Made by a program: the position numbers and the translations under genes. Of a DNA stretch of 64,000 nt, positions 45,582-57,334 are shown one piece after another. The stretch comes from Sporobolomyces roseus (taxonomy: Eukaryota > Basidiomycota > Microbotryomycetes > Sporidiobolales > Sporidiobolaceae). The notes under the pieces were generated by a model. That model saw only the letters and a list, made by a program, of their open reading frames with translations. It had not been told where the DNA came from and did no database searches. Position 1 is the first letter of the stretch. The number at the start of each line of letters is the position of its first letter. The stretch spans positions 4,340,001 through 4,404,000 of the forward strand of contig JADILM010000001.1 in the NCBI GenBank assembly GCA_016617785.1, given 5' to 3'.

Positions 45582-46589
45582 ACATCATCTTTTTTGGACC
45601 TTTCTCCTTTCGTTTCCTTCTTCTTGTTCTTTCTGTCAACGTTCTGACCTTTTGCTTGATGTCGAGGGTCCAAGAGGAGAGCGTGAAAGAAGTAGCGACT
45701 GAAGATGAGAACCGACTTGCGAGACAGAATCATCGCAGGTTGAGCAACTCGAGGTGTTCTACCCATCAGGTTCCTAAAGCCGTTACAATCGTCTAGTGAA
45801 GAGCATGGCTTGCATCTCAATTTCAAGGTAGAGTGCGAGCACACGGCTTTGCGCTCCTCGCAAATGTCGTTCAAGATCTGCTTGTTCGAGGCATCTTCTG
45901 GTTCTTGGTCCCCGCACTCTAGACGCTCACATTTGAACTGAAAAGAGCTCAGAAAGCAGCGTGACAATACGAGTAGCGGACAGAGCAACAGGAGAGAAAG
46001 GGCGGTAAATTCTCCATTCTCTCCATCTTATTTGTCTAGTGATACTCTCGCTCAAGTCTAGGCCTCCTCTGAAGGCAATTGCGAGATACATTCATGAACA
46101 CTCATTGCTCTGCACTAGCAAACCATAGTAGCCCTTGAGGACAGCTTGGATACGGGGTCAAAGAAGGGGTTCAGTGGTGCCTCCCTTAAACAGCTTTAAT
46201 GCCGCCCTATTGGTGTATAGTTCTCTGAAGAACCTATAGATTGACTTGCTAGAGTCATATAACAGAAAGTGAATGAGAACTTCAACGGGAATCTCAAGCG
46301 GGTATAGACTGAGTGACTTTTCAGCGAAGACGGTGGCCGCTGCCTCTACCAAACTAGGACATTGAGGGGATAGATCTGCTGACTAGAATCCTCGTCCAAT
46401 GAAGGAAGCCGGTAGCTGACTCGGAGGAAGAAGTAAGCGAGCTCAAGCTAAAGTGAGAGCGATTAGAGTAGCCGTTGCGAGCAGAATACAAGGAGCACAG
46501 CACTTCCCTTCAACGACTCTCGCATTGGCTCTCCTGAACGAGAAGCGAGTCAGAGTTTAACAGTACCAGAGAGAAAGAAGAGAATCATA
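45582..46589. other. Intergenic between tRNA-Arg and U6
   Basis: About 1 kb with no supported gene. A Cys-rich frame on the minus strand (about 45700-45950) and a 64-codon frame at 46158-46352 were looked at and not called. Confidence 0.4.
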
Positions 46590-46650
46590 AAAAAATTATG
46601 ATCCGTAGATCAAACCTTCTGACTGCATGTGTCATCCTTGTGCAGGGGCC

Positions 46651-46682
<32 letters not shown>

Positions 46683-46709
46683 ATGTATGGCACCACCCGA
46701 AGGTGGGCC
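46590..46709 (-). ncRNA. U6 spliceosomal RNA
   Basis: On the minus strand the sequence reads through a 5' stem-loop (CCACCTTCGGGTGG), then AAAATTGGAACGATACAGAG, AAGATTAGCATGGCCCCTGC and ACAAGGATGACAC. These are the ACAGAGA box, the AGC triad and the internal stem-loop of U6. A T run at 46589-46595 is a pol III terminator. No intron interrupts the conserved core, although some related basidiomycete yeasts have U6 introns. The 5' end (46709) is set by the stem-loop and could be off by a few bases. Confidence 0.95.
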
Positions 46710-47447
46710 TAAATCACCGGCGCTGAGTTGTCGTTGACTGTACATAGCTAGATTTAGGCGAGTCTACAAACAGTGGTGCAAATGAGACTGTTTCCGAGAA
46801 TCTGATTGCAAGTGTTCTTTCATGACTTCTTTACAATCAGATTACGATGAGTTGTGTTTAAAGAGGGGGGAAGAAGAAGAGTCGAGTTGGAAAGGGCTGG
46901 AAAACGAGATGAAGAGAGTCGAGAAAAGTAATAAACGAAGCGATGTTCTTTCTTGTTGAGGTTGTCTGGATTGTCGATTCATCAGATTGCGTGTAGAGAT
47001 TGTCCCAATTGGTTCGAGAATTGCCAAGGGAACGAGAAGAGTTCAAGAGGATGGTCAACTTTTCGTCGCGAAACAGATCGAAAGAGCTCGAAATTCACGG
47101 CTTACCACTGTACTGATCAGAGAGATGGCCATAGTAGGTATCGAGATATTCACATCAAAGAAGATCAAGAACCGGAGTCGGGGAGACTCCGAAGCGAAAA
47201 AGGGGAGAAGCGACCGAGAAGAACGGAGAGAGGCGAGTCGCTGCAACGTCAGATAAACAGAGAGAGCTGCGAGTCGCCGTAGAAGCTCAGTCTCGCACAG
47301 CAAGTATTCCAGCATTTCGAAGCGAAAGCGAGGGAGGGAGAAGACGAATCGAAAACTCGAAGAAATCGACAATTTACGCACAAAGTGACCTCGACTCTCG
47401 ACACGAGACTCTCGCCTCTTCACGGCGACTCACGACACAGTAGGCAA
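46710..47447. other. Intergenic, U6 promoter and DLD2 3' region
   Basis: 738 bp with the U6 upstream sequence next to 46710 and the 3' UTR of the second lactate dehydrogenase gene. No coding gene is visible. Confidence 0.45.
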
Positions 47448-49474
47448 CTACTTCCATTCCTCTGTACCTTCTTCAAACAAGATCTTGCCCGGATTGAGGA
47501 GATTGAGAGGGTCCATTTCCCGCTTGATCCGTCGCATCACACTCAGTGTACCTTCCCCCATCTCCCTCTTCAAGTACCCTCGCTTCGTCAATCCAATCCC
47601 ATGTTCTCCCGAACAGGTACCTTCCAATTCGATAGCGAGAAGAGCGAGTTTCTTTGCGAGTTCTTCGACTTCGCGAGGGGGAGCTGTCGAGTTTCCTTCG
47701 TCGCCCTTGAAGAGAATCGCTCGATGAACGTTTCCATCACCGATGTGAGCGACAATAGGTGAAATGAGACCGGATTCATCGACGTAGACATCGGAACGTT
47801 TGACGAATTCGGCGAGACGAGACAGAGGAACGCAGACATCCGTAATCTGTAGGTTTTCGTCGAGTCAGCTTCAATCTATAAATCGCTGACAAGGGTCGTC
47901 TCCGGAGGACTCGACGCCTTACCATTGTCCGACAGCCTTCTCCGATCAACAGCTGTTGACTCCAATATTGCGACTATAAACAGTGCAGGCTATTAGCGTA
48001 CGGTACCAGGTGAAGCGAGAAGAGAGTGAGCTCACCTTTCGAGCATTCCAGAGCAAATCGTTCTCCCTCTGATCTTTCGCTATTCGGATCTCACCCTTGT
48101 TCTCCTTGACAATCTCCCTCACTTTCTCGAGTACCGAGTCCACCGATTCTGGAGAAGCTCCGGAGAATCGCATCAAGACTGTCGGCCGCTCCTCTAGCTT
48201 CTGACCTTCGAGAAGATTCGCCAAATTGAGCCCTCGAATTGACATTCCATCGAGTAATTCGAGTGAATTGGGCGAGAGACCTTGTCGAATGATCGAAGTC
48301 GAGGTGGCGACTGCGAGAGATACGTCGGGGAAAGAGGTGAGGGCGACTTTGAGCGGAAGAACGGGAGCGAGTCGAACGGTGATTTGAGTAACGATGCCGA
48401 GAGTTCCTTCTGAACCGAGGAAGAGTCGAGCAGTATCCCATCCGGTCGAGCTCTTGCCTGATGATAGTGAACTGGGTCAGAAGCTGTAATTACATGAGGA
48501 GCCGATTGAGAGTGGGACTGACGAGCTCGATTTGTTCCCTTCGTTCGTATGACAGAACCGTCCATCAATACGACTTCGAGCGAAGTGATCCATTCAGCTC
48601 TTAAAGTACCGTAGCCGACTATCGAGCAGCGAAGGAAGGTGTCAGGCAAAGTGACGAGCAACAAGGAAGCGAGAAACGAAACTGACCAGTGTTTGTTCCA
48701 CTTCCAGCGACTCCTACCATCCCTCCAAATTCAGCTCCTGGTGCAGGATCGACAGGAAACTGTAATTTGATATTGCGATCGGCGAGATACTGTCGAGATA
48801 ACAAGCGAAAGGAATTGCAATCAGCGATCGACCTGCGAAAGAATCGAAGAGAAACGCAAGCGCACCTTGTTGAGCGACACCCACCCTACTCCCGGTTCGA
48901 CGATCGCTTGAAAGTCATCTTCGTACACCTTGACCACTTTATCCATTCGGCTCAACGAAACATGTAGTGTCGGTCGTTGTTCGAGTCTCGTCTCCTGTCT
49001 CTTCTCCCTACTTTCCTCATTCCCAACTTTCCACTTGTCCTCTTCTGGTGGGTTGCAACAAGTCGGAATGAATTGACCTTCAAGAGCGGTGCGGCCTCCC
49101 GTTGGAATGATCACCCATCTCCACTTTACACCGAATTCGACCGCTTTCACGACATCGGAGGTTGACAAGGCATGGAGTACGGCTGTAGGTGGTGTAGGAG
49201 GTAAGAAGGAACCCCAGGAAGATCCGTGAGTGTTCCTAGTGGGGAGATCGAGGGAGAGCTGAGAAGAAGGGAAGAGCTGTTTCAAGGCTTCGAGGGCTGC
49301 TTCGGTAGAGCTTGAAGATGCTTGTGTGTTGTTGTTGCTGGCTTGTGAGGTGTTATCGAGTGAAGGCGAGCTATCGGATGTGCTGCTGGGAGTACCGAGG
49401 TGCTGCCGAACTGATTCAAGTCTTTGGACAGCAGTTGAGGTTGATGGAGAGTTGCGGTTGGGTCGTGAGCTCAT
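47448..49474 (-). CDS. D-lactate dehydrogenase-like FAD oxidase, second copy
   Basis: Same family as DLD1 but clearly diverged. The N terminus (MSSRPNRNSPSTSTAVQRLE) has arginines but a long Ser/Asn/Gln-rich stretch and no evident membrane segment, so its location may differ. FAD-domain motifs are IIPTGGRTALEG, AIVEPGVGWVSLNK, LQFPVDPAPGAEFGGMVG and LFLGSEGTLGIVTQ. The catalytic half has SPIVAHIGDGNVHRAILF, GTCSGEHGIGLTKRGYL and DPLNLLNPGKILFEEG. The TAG stop is at 47448-47450. Substrate could be D-lactate or another D-2-hydroxy acid. It is divergent from the MFS transporter gene with 169 bp between starts, which suggests a shared promoter and possibly a shared substrate pathway (inference). 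Confidence 0.88.
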
Positions 49475-49643
49475 CGAGGGAGTAGAAGGAGACGATATGA
49501 ATAGGTGATCGAAGGAGGAAGAGTCATCGACTCGAGTGCGGGTCCCCTCAAATTCAACGAAGTTTCGGAAGGGTTTTCAATTTTAGCTCCCTCCTTCCTT
49601 CTGTCATCATTGACGTCGACTTTTCCGCCTACAGACGACAGCC
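49475..49643. promoter_or_regulatory. Divergent promoter, second lactate dehydrogenase / MFS transporter
   Basis: 169 bp between two divergent starts. It is the only space for both promoters. No motif was assigned. Confidence 0.5.
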
Positions 49644-51928
49644 ATGGTGGACGCAGAGAAGAATCCGACGCCTTCTCAAGCTGAACATGAAGATTTCGAG
49701 GACTCGGCCGTAGTCAAGAAGGCAGTCAGAAAGATGGACATGGTCGTCCTCCCGCTAGCAGCTCTCATCTACCTGTTGAACTTCCTCGAGTAAGCATACT
49801 TCCGTTGTCTTCCTGAGCATTCCAGAGCTGAACTGTTCAGATTCCCAGTCGTTCAAACATGTTCGTTCAGTTTTCGCCCTTCGTCGTTACTTCGGAGTTA
49901 TGCCTGACTGCTGACTGCTCTCCTTTCGCTCTCTACTATCGATCTGACGGATATCCAGCGGAAAGTACGCGCAATCTCTCCAATGGACACCCTGAGATTC
50001 GAGCTGATCAGAGTTTCGTCGTTTCCTCGCTCTAGTGCCAAAGTAGCGGGCCTGGCAACAGACTTGAATCTCACATCGCAACAATACCTTACCTGTGTCA
50101 CGGCAACATACATCCTCTACATTGTTTGGGAGCTACCGGTGAGTTTCGAAGAGACAGAACTGAACCTCCGAAACTGACTCTTCGTTTCATTTTCGCAGAG
50201 TAATCTCCTGCTGAAACGAGTCGGAGCGCACATCATGATTCCTGGAATGGTGGTCACGTGGGGAACGGTATCCTGTACGTTCGAGTCACGCTCTGCTTTC
50301 GATTCTCGGGATTGACGACTCTCTTCGCAAGAAAGGTTTGACTGGATTGGTGAGTAATTTCGGTGGTCTATTTGCCGCTCGTCTCTTCCTTGGATTGTGC
50401 GAGGGAGGCCTCTTCCCGGGATTGATTCTGTATCTGTCAATGTTCTGTGAGCTCCTCCTTTCTCGGACGTGTGGAAAATTCAGCTCGACTGATGAGGTGT
50501 CGCCGTTCACAGATCGCAGAAGAGAGCTCCAGACTCGCATCAGCGCTTTCTTTGCGTCGGCGAGTTTGTCCGGAGCTTTTTCGGGTTTACTCGCTGCAGC
50601 AATCGTCAACCTCGACGGAAAAGGAGGACAAGAGGGCTGGAGGTGCGTTTCGTTTCGATCGAGTTTCGCTCATTCGCTTGAGCTGATCTCTTCAAGGTAA
50701 TCTAGATGGATCTTCTACCTCGTGAGCTCCGCCTTGATCAAGTCGAAAACAGTATTCTGACCGCCTCGTTTTCGAACGATTCTCAGGAAGGATTGTTCAC
50801 AGTCATCTTTGGAGTCGTTCTCTTCTTCGTCCTTCCTCGTGACCCTCAGGGATGCAAGTTCCTGACGCAAGAAGAACGAAACATGATCGATCGTCGCCTC
50901 GCCGCCGACGTTCCTCCTGGAACCGCCATTTCGCAAGGTGATCGATTCAGCTGGCGCGAAGTCAAGATCGCTTGTACTAGCCCTCAAGTGATTCTCGTCG
51001 TCATTGCCCTCTTCGGAAATGGTGAGTCAAGCGTGCTTTACAGACTTGAGCTTTCGAGACTGATTTTCGTCTATCCAGGCATGACACTCTACGCTCTTGC
51101 CTATTTCGCCCCTCCCATTGTTCAAACCTTTGGCTACTCACCAATCACGACCCAATTACTCTCTGTTCCACCTTTCTTCTGCGCCTTTCTGTTGACTTTG
51201 GTCACAGCGTGGTTTAGCGATCGATACGCTCAACGAGGACTTTGCGCGATCGCAATGTCTGTACTCGCCCTCGTCGGATACATCATGTTCTACAAGTCGC
51301 TATTGACGAGCGTTCGATACGTCGCTCTGTTCCTCGCGATCAGTGGTGTCTATAGCGTAACTTTCCTCGAAATTTCGCTCCACTCGTCCCAAAGCTGACC
51401 CTCTTTCTCGTTCCACAGACTGCTCCTGCACTCTGTACATGGAGTACGTCTCAGTCGCTTATTCATCATATTCGCTTCGATTGCTCATTCTCAGTTCCAT
51501 CGCAGTCAACGTCAACTCGGCGGGTCACTACCGTAAATCAACTTCTGTCGCTCTAGGATTCATCGCGACGAATAGTGGGGGCATTGCGAGTACCTGTAAG
51601 TTTCGGATCTCCTTACGAACCTCCTTTCGAGTGAGGACTGATGTGGGATGGTCAATCTTACAGGGTTGTTTCCCCAGACGGCGGCGCCCCAATGTGAGTT
51701 CAGCTCTTTTCGAGTCGTTCGCGAAAACTCATCCTTTCTCGTCGATCAGATGAAACCGCCTGCAAAACCTTGATCGCAATGACAGTCCTTGTTGGTGTCT
51801 TCAGCGGCCTCAATATCATCTACCTTCGACATGCGAATCGTGCGAAAGCTCGAAGAAGGGACGAAAAGGAGGAGGCGAATTATCTCGTCGAGGGAGACAA
51901 ACACCCTGCGTTCCTCTACAACTACTAG
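49644..51928 (+). CDS. MFS transporter, anion:cation symporter (Dal5/Tna1-like) family
   Basis: A plasma-membrane 12-helix carrier of the fungal ACS family, whose members take up carboxylates, allantoate, nicotinate and similar organic anions. Fourteen exons (49644-49789, 49849-49860, 49959-49964, 50036-50138, 50199-50274, 50336-50446, 50513-50642, 50706-50721, 50787-51021, 51079-51356, 51419-51443, 51506-51595, 51664-51693, 51750-51928) give 478 residues. The 12 nt and 6 nt exons supply RSN and IGN of the family signature FLDRSNIGNAKVAGL. Other landmarks are RLFLGLCEGGLFPGLILYLS, the cytoplasmic loop TQEERNMIDRRLA, and NSAGHYRKSTSVALGF. The end is polar (EKEEANYLVEGDKHPAF). The substrate is not known; the divergent lactate dehydrogenase hints at a hydroxy acid. 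Confidence 0.9.
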
Positions 51929-51994
51929 AATCAAAGCGTTGAGTGTCTCCTGTTGACCACCTCGACAGTTCTTGCAAAATGTGAATAGAATCCT

Positions 51995-52228
51995 TACGAA
52001 ACAAGACTAGTCGCTCTACTTTTCGTTGCTCCATTCTCGAGATTCTCTAGCATACCTCTCGCGATGATAGTCCTAATGGGCGTGCTTGCCGGGCTGAACC
52101 TTCTATACCTCAGCTATGCGAATCAGCAGAAAGCGATCAGGAGGAAGGAAAGAAATGGCGATGTCGATTCGAAGGGTAGTTGCAAAGAGGAAGGGGATAG
52201 GCATTGCGATTTCGAGTACGCGTACTAG
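51995..52228 (+). pseudogene. Decayed duplicate of the MFS transporter last exon
   Basis: A plus-strand frame reads PLAMIVLMGVLAGLNLLYLS and ANQQKAIRRKERNG, 67 bp past the transporter stop. It aligns with the transporter's last helix and tail (IAMTVLVGVFSGLNIIYLR, ANRAKARRRDEKEE), including an acidic end and a Tyr-stop. The start YET of the last exon is also recognisable (51995-52003). The copy has no acceptor in the phase needed by exon 13 and has 17 extra codons, so it is probably a dead tandem copy. Confidence 0.6.
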
Positions 52229-54253
52229 TCTTGATCTAAGGTTGTTGCTAGATGCCAGTTCTCGTCGGCGGGCGAGAGCTCGGTGGAATTGGGAAGATTC
52301 GTGCGAATTTCGAAAAGTTGTCCTGTATAGTCTATCCAGATCTCGCTGCAAGCAACACGGTCGACTCAAGCCATACATAGCACTCAGCTGGCCGAGTATC
52401 GGACGTTCAAGAGCTGACAGAAGCGAGAGCGAGTCGAGAGGAAACATTCGAAATCACGGAATCAATTTCAACCCCTATCTCCGTATACTAAGCAACTAAC
52501 AAGAACGCAAAGCGGGGGAGGAGGATTTTATCAACGCGCTCAATCGAAGGCTATTTAATCTCCCCATTCCCCTCTGAGCGAGACCCAACGATATCAAAGC
52601 TTTTGGCGCCCAAAGTGCAAGTTCACTTTAGATTTTCGTTGATTGGTTGTTGAAATTGACTGAAGGCGACGAGCTGTTCGCGAAATTCCCAAATCAGTCC
52701 CTCTCTCGTCTTCAGAGGGTGATGGCGAGACTCACTCTGAACCAGTCACGAGAGCGGTAGATATCCTAAGAGACACCCTTCCTACTTCCGATCTGTGAGA
52801 TAGCAAGCTTCGTCAGTCTCGAACACCGACGAACGCCGAGAAGAAAGGAGGGACGTACGGAGAGCAGAGACGACGCCGATTCCTAGACATCAAATCTTGA
52901 GAGGTAATGTAGCGTTTCTGTAGGGTCGTCACTCACGTCGTGATCAGCGATTGCTACCACGAAAGGGACCCGACAGAAGAAACGAGGGATAGACTCACCT
53001 TTCTCTTCATTTCCTGTGACAACAAGTCACTCGCCGACACCTTCTTGGAAAGATAGAGGCTGAGGAGAGGCTGGGGAGAGGCTGGGGAGAGGAAGCAAGA
53101 GGAAGTGAAGAGGAAGTGAAGGGAAGGAAAGCAAGAGACGAACGTCCGTTTACTCCTGAATTTCCTTTGTTCGTCTCTCGCAGCCGTCCGTTACATATAA
53201 GCTGACGTCTCCAAAGCTTGTCACCATGAATTCAGCTACGTTCGTCCACCGAAACCGCCGCCGAACTTCCCGCTCCTTCTCCCTCGCAAACAAACCTTCT
53301 TCGTTTCCCACTTTTGATGAATGACTCGAAGATCATCCGCTCTCCTTTGGCTCTTCTGGGTACAAGGTTACTCTCGTTACTGCGTCAATCAGACTGCTTG
53401 CAACGTTGTTTGTGGGTTCAGAGGAAATCTTCGCAAGTTGGCGAATTGCGTCGATGTTCAGAGTCACTCTCATCGACGTAGCTCCAGTTCCTCGCCGTCA
53501 AATCCTGTGATAGCTCGGCGTTGTCCTCCTACGATATCGCCGCTGCACAACAGCTTCGACGAAACTGCCTATAGCTTATCTCTCGCGAATCTCTCGACTC
53601 AACATATCAACGATTTGAGCATGCTTTCCATCAGTCAGCCCTTGCCTACGACCTCTCTCCTGCCAGTAGCTCACCTGTATTCAGATTGTTGAAGAAATGA
53701 AATATCATTTTATCAATTCTGAGTGGAGAGACTGAGTTGTCCTGTTACGAGCTGGGTTTGGAGGGGACGATACGAGAGCGATGAGAGTCTAGGTCGAGAC
53801 TAGACGAGGTCGAGGACGAGGAAGGAAGGACAAGGACGATGAACGAGGAAGGGGAAAGTCTGGTCGGGTGCCGGCGACGAGGACGGGTTGGCGAGAACAG
53901 AAGAGTCTTTCGATATCTCTCGAAAGGAATCTCTCTGGGACGATGATAGCTCGCTATTTAAGGTGAACTAAGAACTGAATGATTGGCACAAAAGAAGTAA
54001 AAGGGAAGAGAGAAGCAAAGCGTTCTCTTTAAGCAAAACTACGAAGAATAATATAGAACGCGATAGAACAAAAGAGTGTGTGAGATAGATCATGTAAGAA
54101 GGTTTCGATGTTAAGCAAGTAGAACCTGAGAGAACAAGATGGAAGGAGTGTGGGAACAGAGTAAAGCGAGACGAGAATCTAGAAAAGAAGGTTTCGAGAA
54201 GACGCTAGAATGTTCTAGCGCGAGGGTTACTTCGTGGTCGTAACAGATTGGGG
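52229..54253. other. Large gene-poor region
   Basis: 2 kb without a gene I can support. It has purine-rich repeats (GAGGCTGGGGA near 53070, GAGGTCGAGGACGAGGA near 53808) and scattered TATA-like sequences. A 123-codon frame at 53321-53692 lacks any recognised domain. Confidence 0.4.
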
Positions 54254-54333
54254 CTTCAGGAGAGTGTCAGTTTACTTGGAGTAGATTCCGATATGTAGAT
54301 TGAGTACTCTGGAGCGAGCGAGGTCTCTTGCAG
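54254..54333 (+). repeat. Dispersed 80 bp repeat, copy 2
   Basis: Second copy of the element at 41155-41234, same window orientation, two differences seen. It lies about 330 bp upstream of the CDH1 start. The stretch from 54334 to 54662 is otherwise the CDH1 leader, with no other gene. Confidence 0.8.
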
Positions 54334-54662
54334 AGCCGGTGAAAGGGTCAGAGAGGTTGAAGGAGAAATCAGGAGGTTGCCTCCGTCCTCATCTCATCAG
54401 AACAGCCGGAGCGACAGTCGATACATCAGAGTATACCGACAAGATCTGGCCAATCACCTCATTCCTCGACCAACAGCGCGAGTCGCTTCTTCGCTATCCT
54501 CCTATTGTTCAAACAACATTCCCTCCTCTTCGACTCGCTACACCCGCTGGACGGCTCGCTTTACACTCTATTCGATACGCGCCTACTCGGAGGATACTCA
54601 CAAGCTTTACCTGACCCCGAGAAGCCTCCCTCGCCGTTCTTCCTCTCTCTCGCCTTCTCGTC

Positions 54663-56885
54663 ATGGAATCCTCCTACACAAGACGAATCAGGGCTGCAAC
54701 TGAAGGAGCAAATATCACATCAGCCGGAGTAGCGGGGCCGAGTAGTCCTACGAAGCGAAGACCGAGGGAAGAGAGCTGGAGTGGAACTTCGTCAATGTTT
54801 GGAGGGATGCTCGGCGGTCCACCTTCCTCTCCAAGCAAGAAGAGGATCTATGGCGATCGGTAAGCCCTATTCTACTGAATATAGCACAGCGCGCGAGACG
54901 AGCTGATAGACAATCCCCACTCAAATAGCTTCATCCCAAATCGAGATGGACTCGACATCGCTACTTCGTTCTCCCTACTCAATGGCACCGGCTCTTCTGC
55001 GAACTCATCAGCAGGATCATCTCCAAACAAAGGAAAGAGGAAGGCGAATGCTGAATTCGATGCCCAAGCGGGTGAGCCTTCACAATCTTTTATCTGTCGA
55101 ATTGGACTGACTCCCTTTTCCTAAACAGAGGAAGCGAATCGCACCTTCGACTCACTACTACGTACAGAACTATTCGGTCCATCATCGGTCGAAACAGATC
55201 CTCGACTTCGATCCCCTTCTCGAACCCACAGTCGTTATACCGGTTCGACCTCTCCTCAGAATTCTCCCACCTCGAAACCTATCCTCAATTTCTCTTCGCC
55301 TACACGGAAACGAATCAAGGACACGATGATCGAAAGAGGTCTGGATAGTCCGACTCATGAGAGATATAGTTTGAGTCCGGTTAGACACGAGAGTCAGAAA
55401 CTTTTATTGAGTCCGAAGAAGCCAATTAGGCAGGTCAGCAGAGTACCTTTCAAGGTGAATAGCTCCTTTCAGTCATATCTATCCCACGCCAGCAGTGTAC
55501 TGATCTTCACTCTTTCTATAGGTCCTCGACGCACCAGAATTGGCGGATGATTACTACCTCAACTTGGTCGATTGGTCCTCGACAAACGTTTTAGGAGTCG
55601 GTCTCGGTTCGTCAGTCTACACCTGGAGTGCGCAGACGAGCGAGGTCAAGAAGCTCTGCGATCTCTCTACCGACGATCCTCCCGATTCTATCACGAGTAT
55701 AAGCTGGGTACAGAGGGTGAGCTCTCTCTTGTCTTGCATCGAAACGATGCGGTACTGATGATGCTACTGGAGTGCTCTCAGGGTAATCAAGTAGCGGTCG
55801 GAACGAAGAATGGAATGATTCAGATTTGGGATGCTCAAACGGGTCGATTCATTCGTCGAATGTCAGGTCATACAGCTCGAGGTAAGTCAACATCCTCCTT
55901 CGTTACGATTCAAGCAGCTGAGCTGACTATCTAGCAAATCTCAAGTCGGCTGTCTCGCTTGGAACGAACATATTCTCTCCTCTGGTTCCCACGATCGAAC
56001 GATTTACCACCGAGATGTTCGGATCAAAGATCACTGGACTACGAAGCTCGCTGTACACAAGCAAGAAGTGTGCGGATTGAAGTGGAGTGAGGACGGTCAA
56101 CTTGCGAGCGGAGGAAACGACAACAAGCTTTTCGTGTTTGACAAGATGAATGAGGTAGATCCGCTTTCTCGACTCTCATTACACTTACACTCTTGTACTG
56201 ACCTTTACACAATTTTCAGACTCCATTACATCGATTCACCGATCATGTCGCTGCCGTGAAAGCTATCGCTTGGAACCCTCATCAACATGGAATCCTCGCT
56301 AGTGGAGGTGGAACCGCTGATCAGAAACTACGATTTTGGAATACTCTTACTGGCAATCTGCTTCAAGAAGTCGATACTGGTAGTCAGGTGAGTTTCGAAG
56401 GGCTTTCTGAACTTAGCGAGCAGCGCGCTGATCTTCTCGATTGATAGGTTTGCAACATGCTATTCTCGAAGAACTCGAACGAACTTGTCACTACTCATGG
56501 CTTCTCTGCTGGACAAGCCCAGAATCAAGGTGAGTTTACATTCTTATCGTATTGGCGAACGAGGTACTGATCTCCTCCCAATTCTCGCCCAGTCGTGATC
56601 TGGCGCTATCCTACGATGCAACAAGTCGCTCAACTGACTGGTCACTCTTATCGCGTACGTTCTGTCTTTTGCTTCTTTGCTTCTGATTCCTGCTTTTGAC
56701 AACGACTGAACCCAACCACGTCGTGAAAACTTCAGGTTCTCTACCTTGCCGGATCGCCTGACGGACAAACTATCGTCACCGGAGCAGGAGACGAGACGTT
56801 ACGCTTCTGGAGTGCCTTCCCACGGAGCAAGGTCGAGAGAAAGGTCGATACGAGTCAACTCAGTCCGTTCGGGAGAATCCGATGA
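54663..56885 (+). CDS. CDH1: APC/C activator Cdh1 (Fizzy-related)
   Basis: Cdh1 brings substrates to the anaphase-promoting complex from late mitosis through G1. Ten exons (54663-54859, 54929-55071, 55129-55454, 55522-55716, 55782-55881, 55946-56154, 56220-56387, 56448-56529, 56593-56654, 56736-56885) give 543 residues. The N terminus has the C-box DRFIPNR (about residue 65), formed across intron 1. S-P sites follow (SPSRTH, NSPTSK, LSPVRH, LSPKKP), typical of CDK control. The linker [20 protein letters not shown] leads to seven WD40 blades, for example [20 protein letters not shown]. The C terminus is FGRIR, giving the IR tail that docks on Cdc27/APC3. All expected features are intact. Confidence 0.95.
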
Positions 56886-57334
56886 ACAACGCCTCTCCCA
56901 ACTCGGTTGCAGCGACAAGCCACTGCCTGATGAATATGCCACTCGCACAGTAATACCTATACTATACCTTTACTTCCCTACTCTCTGCCAGCTTACTTCG
57001 CAACCTTTTCCCGTCGATTTCCTTCGTTTTTCTCGCTACTTGTTTTCATCCGCTTTCGCGCTAGTTCTGTCGAGTTCTACTTGTTGCCATTATACGCCTT
57101 TCACTGTGAACTATTGTGCTGCTCGAGCGTGATTGCTGTCGGGTTCTTGCGAACTTTCAGCGAAATTTCTCGACTCCGCTCACTTTTTACCACCTCCACT
57201 CCCGACTTTCAAACACTTCGCTAGTCGCCTGAGAGTAGCTTGAACAACATAAAGAGCCCCACCGGAAGACTCAGCCAACTCTACCGGTCAAATCCCTCCA
57301 TCCTTCATCTCATCAGTTTTAATCAGTTCCCAAG
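56886..57334. other. Intergenic, CDH1 / FRS1
   Basis: 449 bp, same-strand neighbours. It should hold the CDH1 3' UTR and FRS1 promoter. No gene is visible. Confidence 0.5.

Noticed and set aside
45503..45988. Cys-rich frame with a signal-like start on the minus strand
   Set aside because: The signal-like segment has no ATG in frame, only TTG. A TAA stop lies just upstream, and the frame overlaps the tRNA gene.
46158..46352. 64-codon minus-strand frame near U6
   Set aside because: Too short, no conserved motif, no upstream exon found.
53321..53692. 123-codon plus-strand frame after a TATA-like sequence
   Set aside because: No domain, and a short upstream frame (from 53226) stops across it with no in-phase splice. 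Not enough to call a gene.
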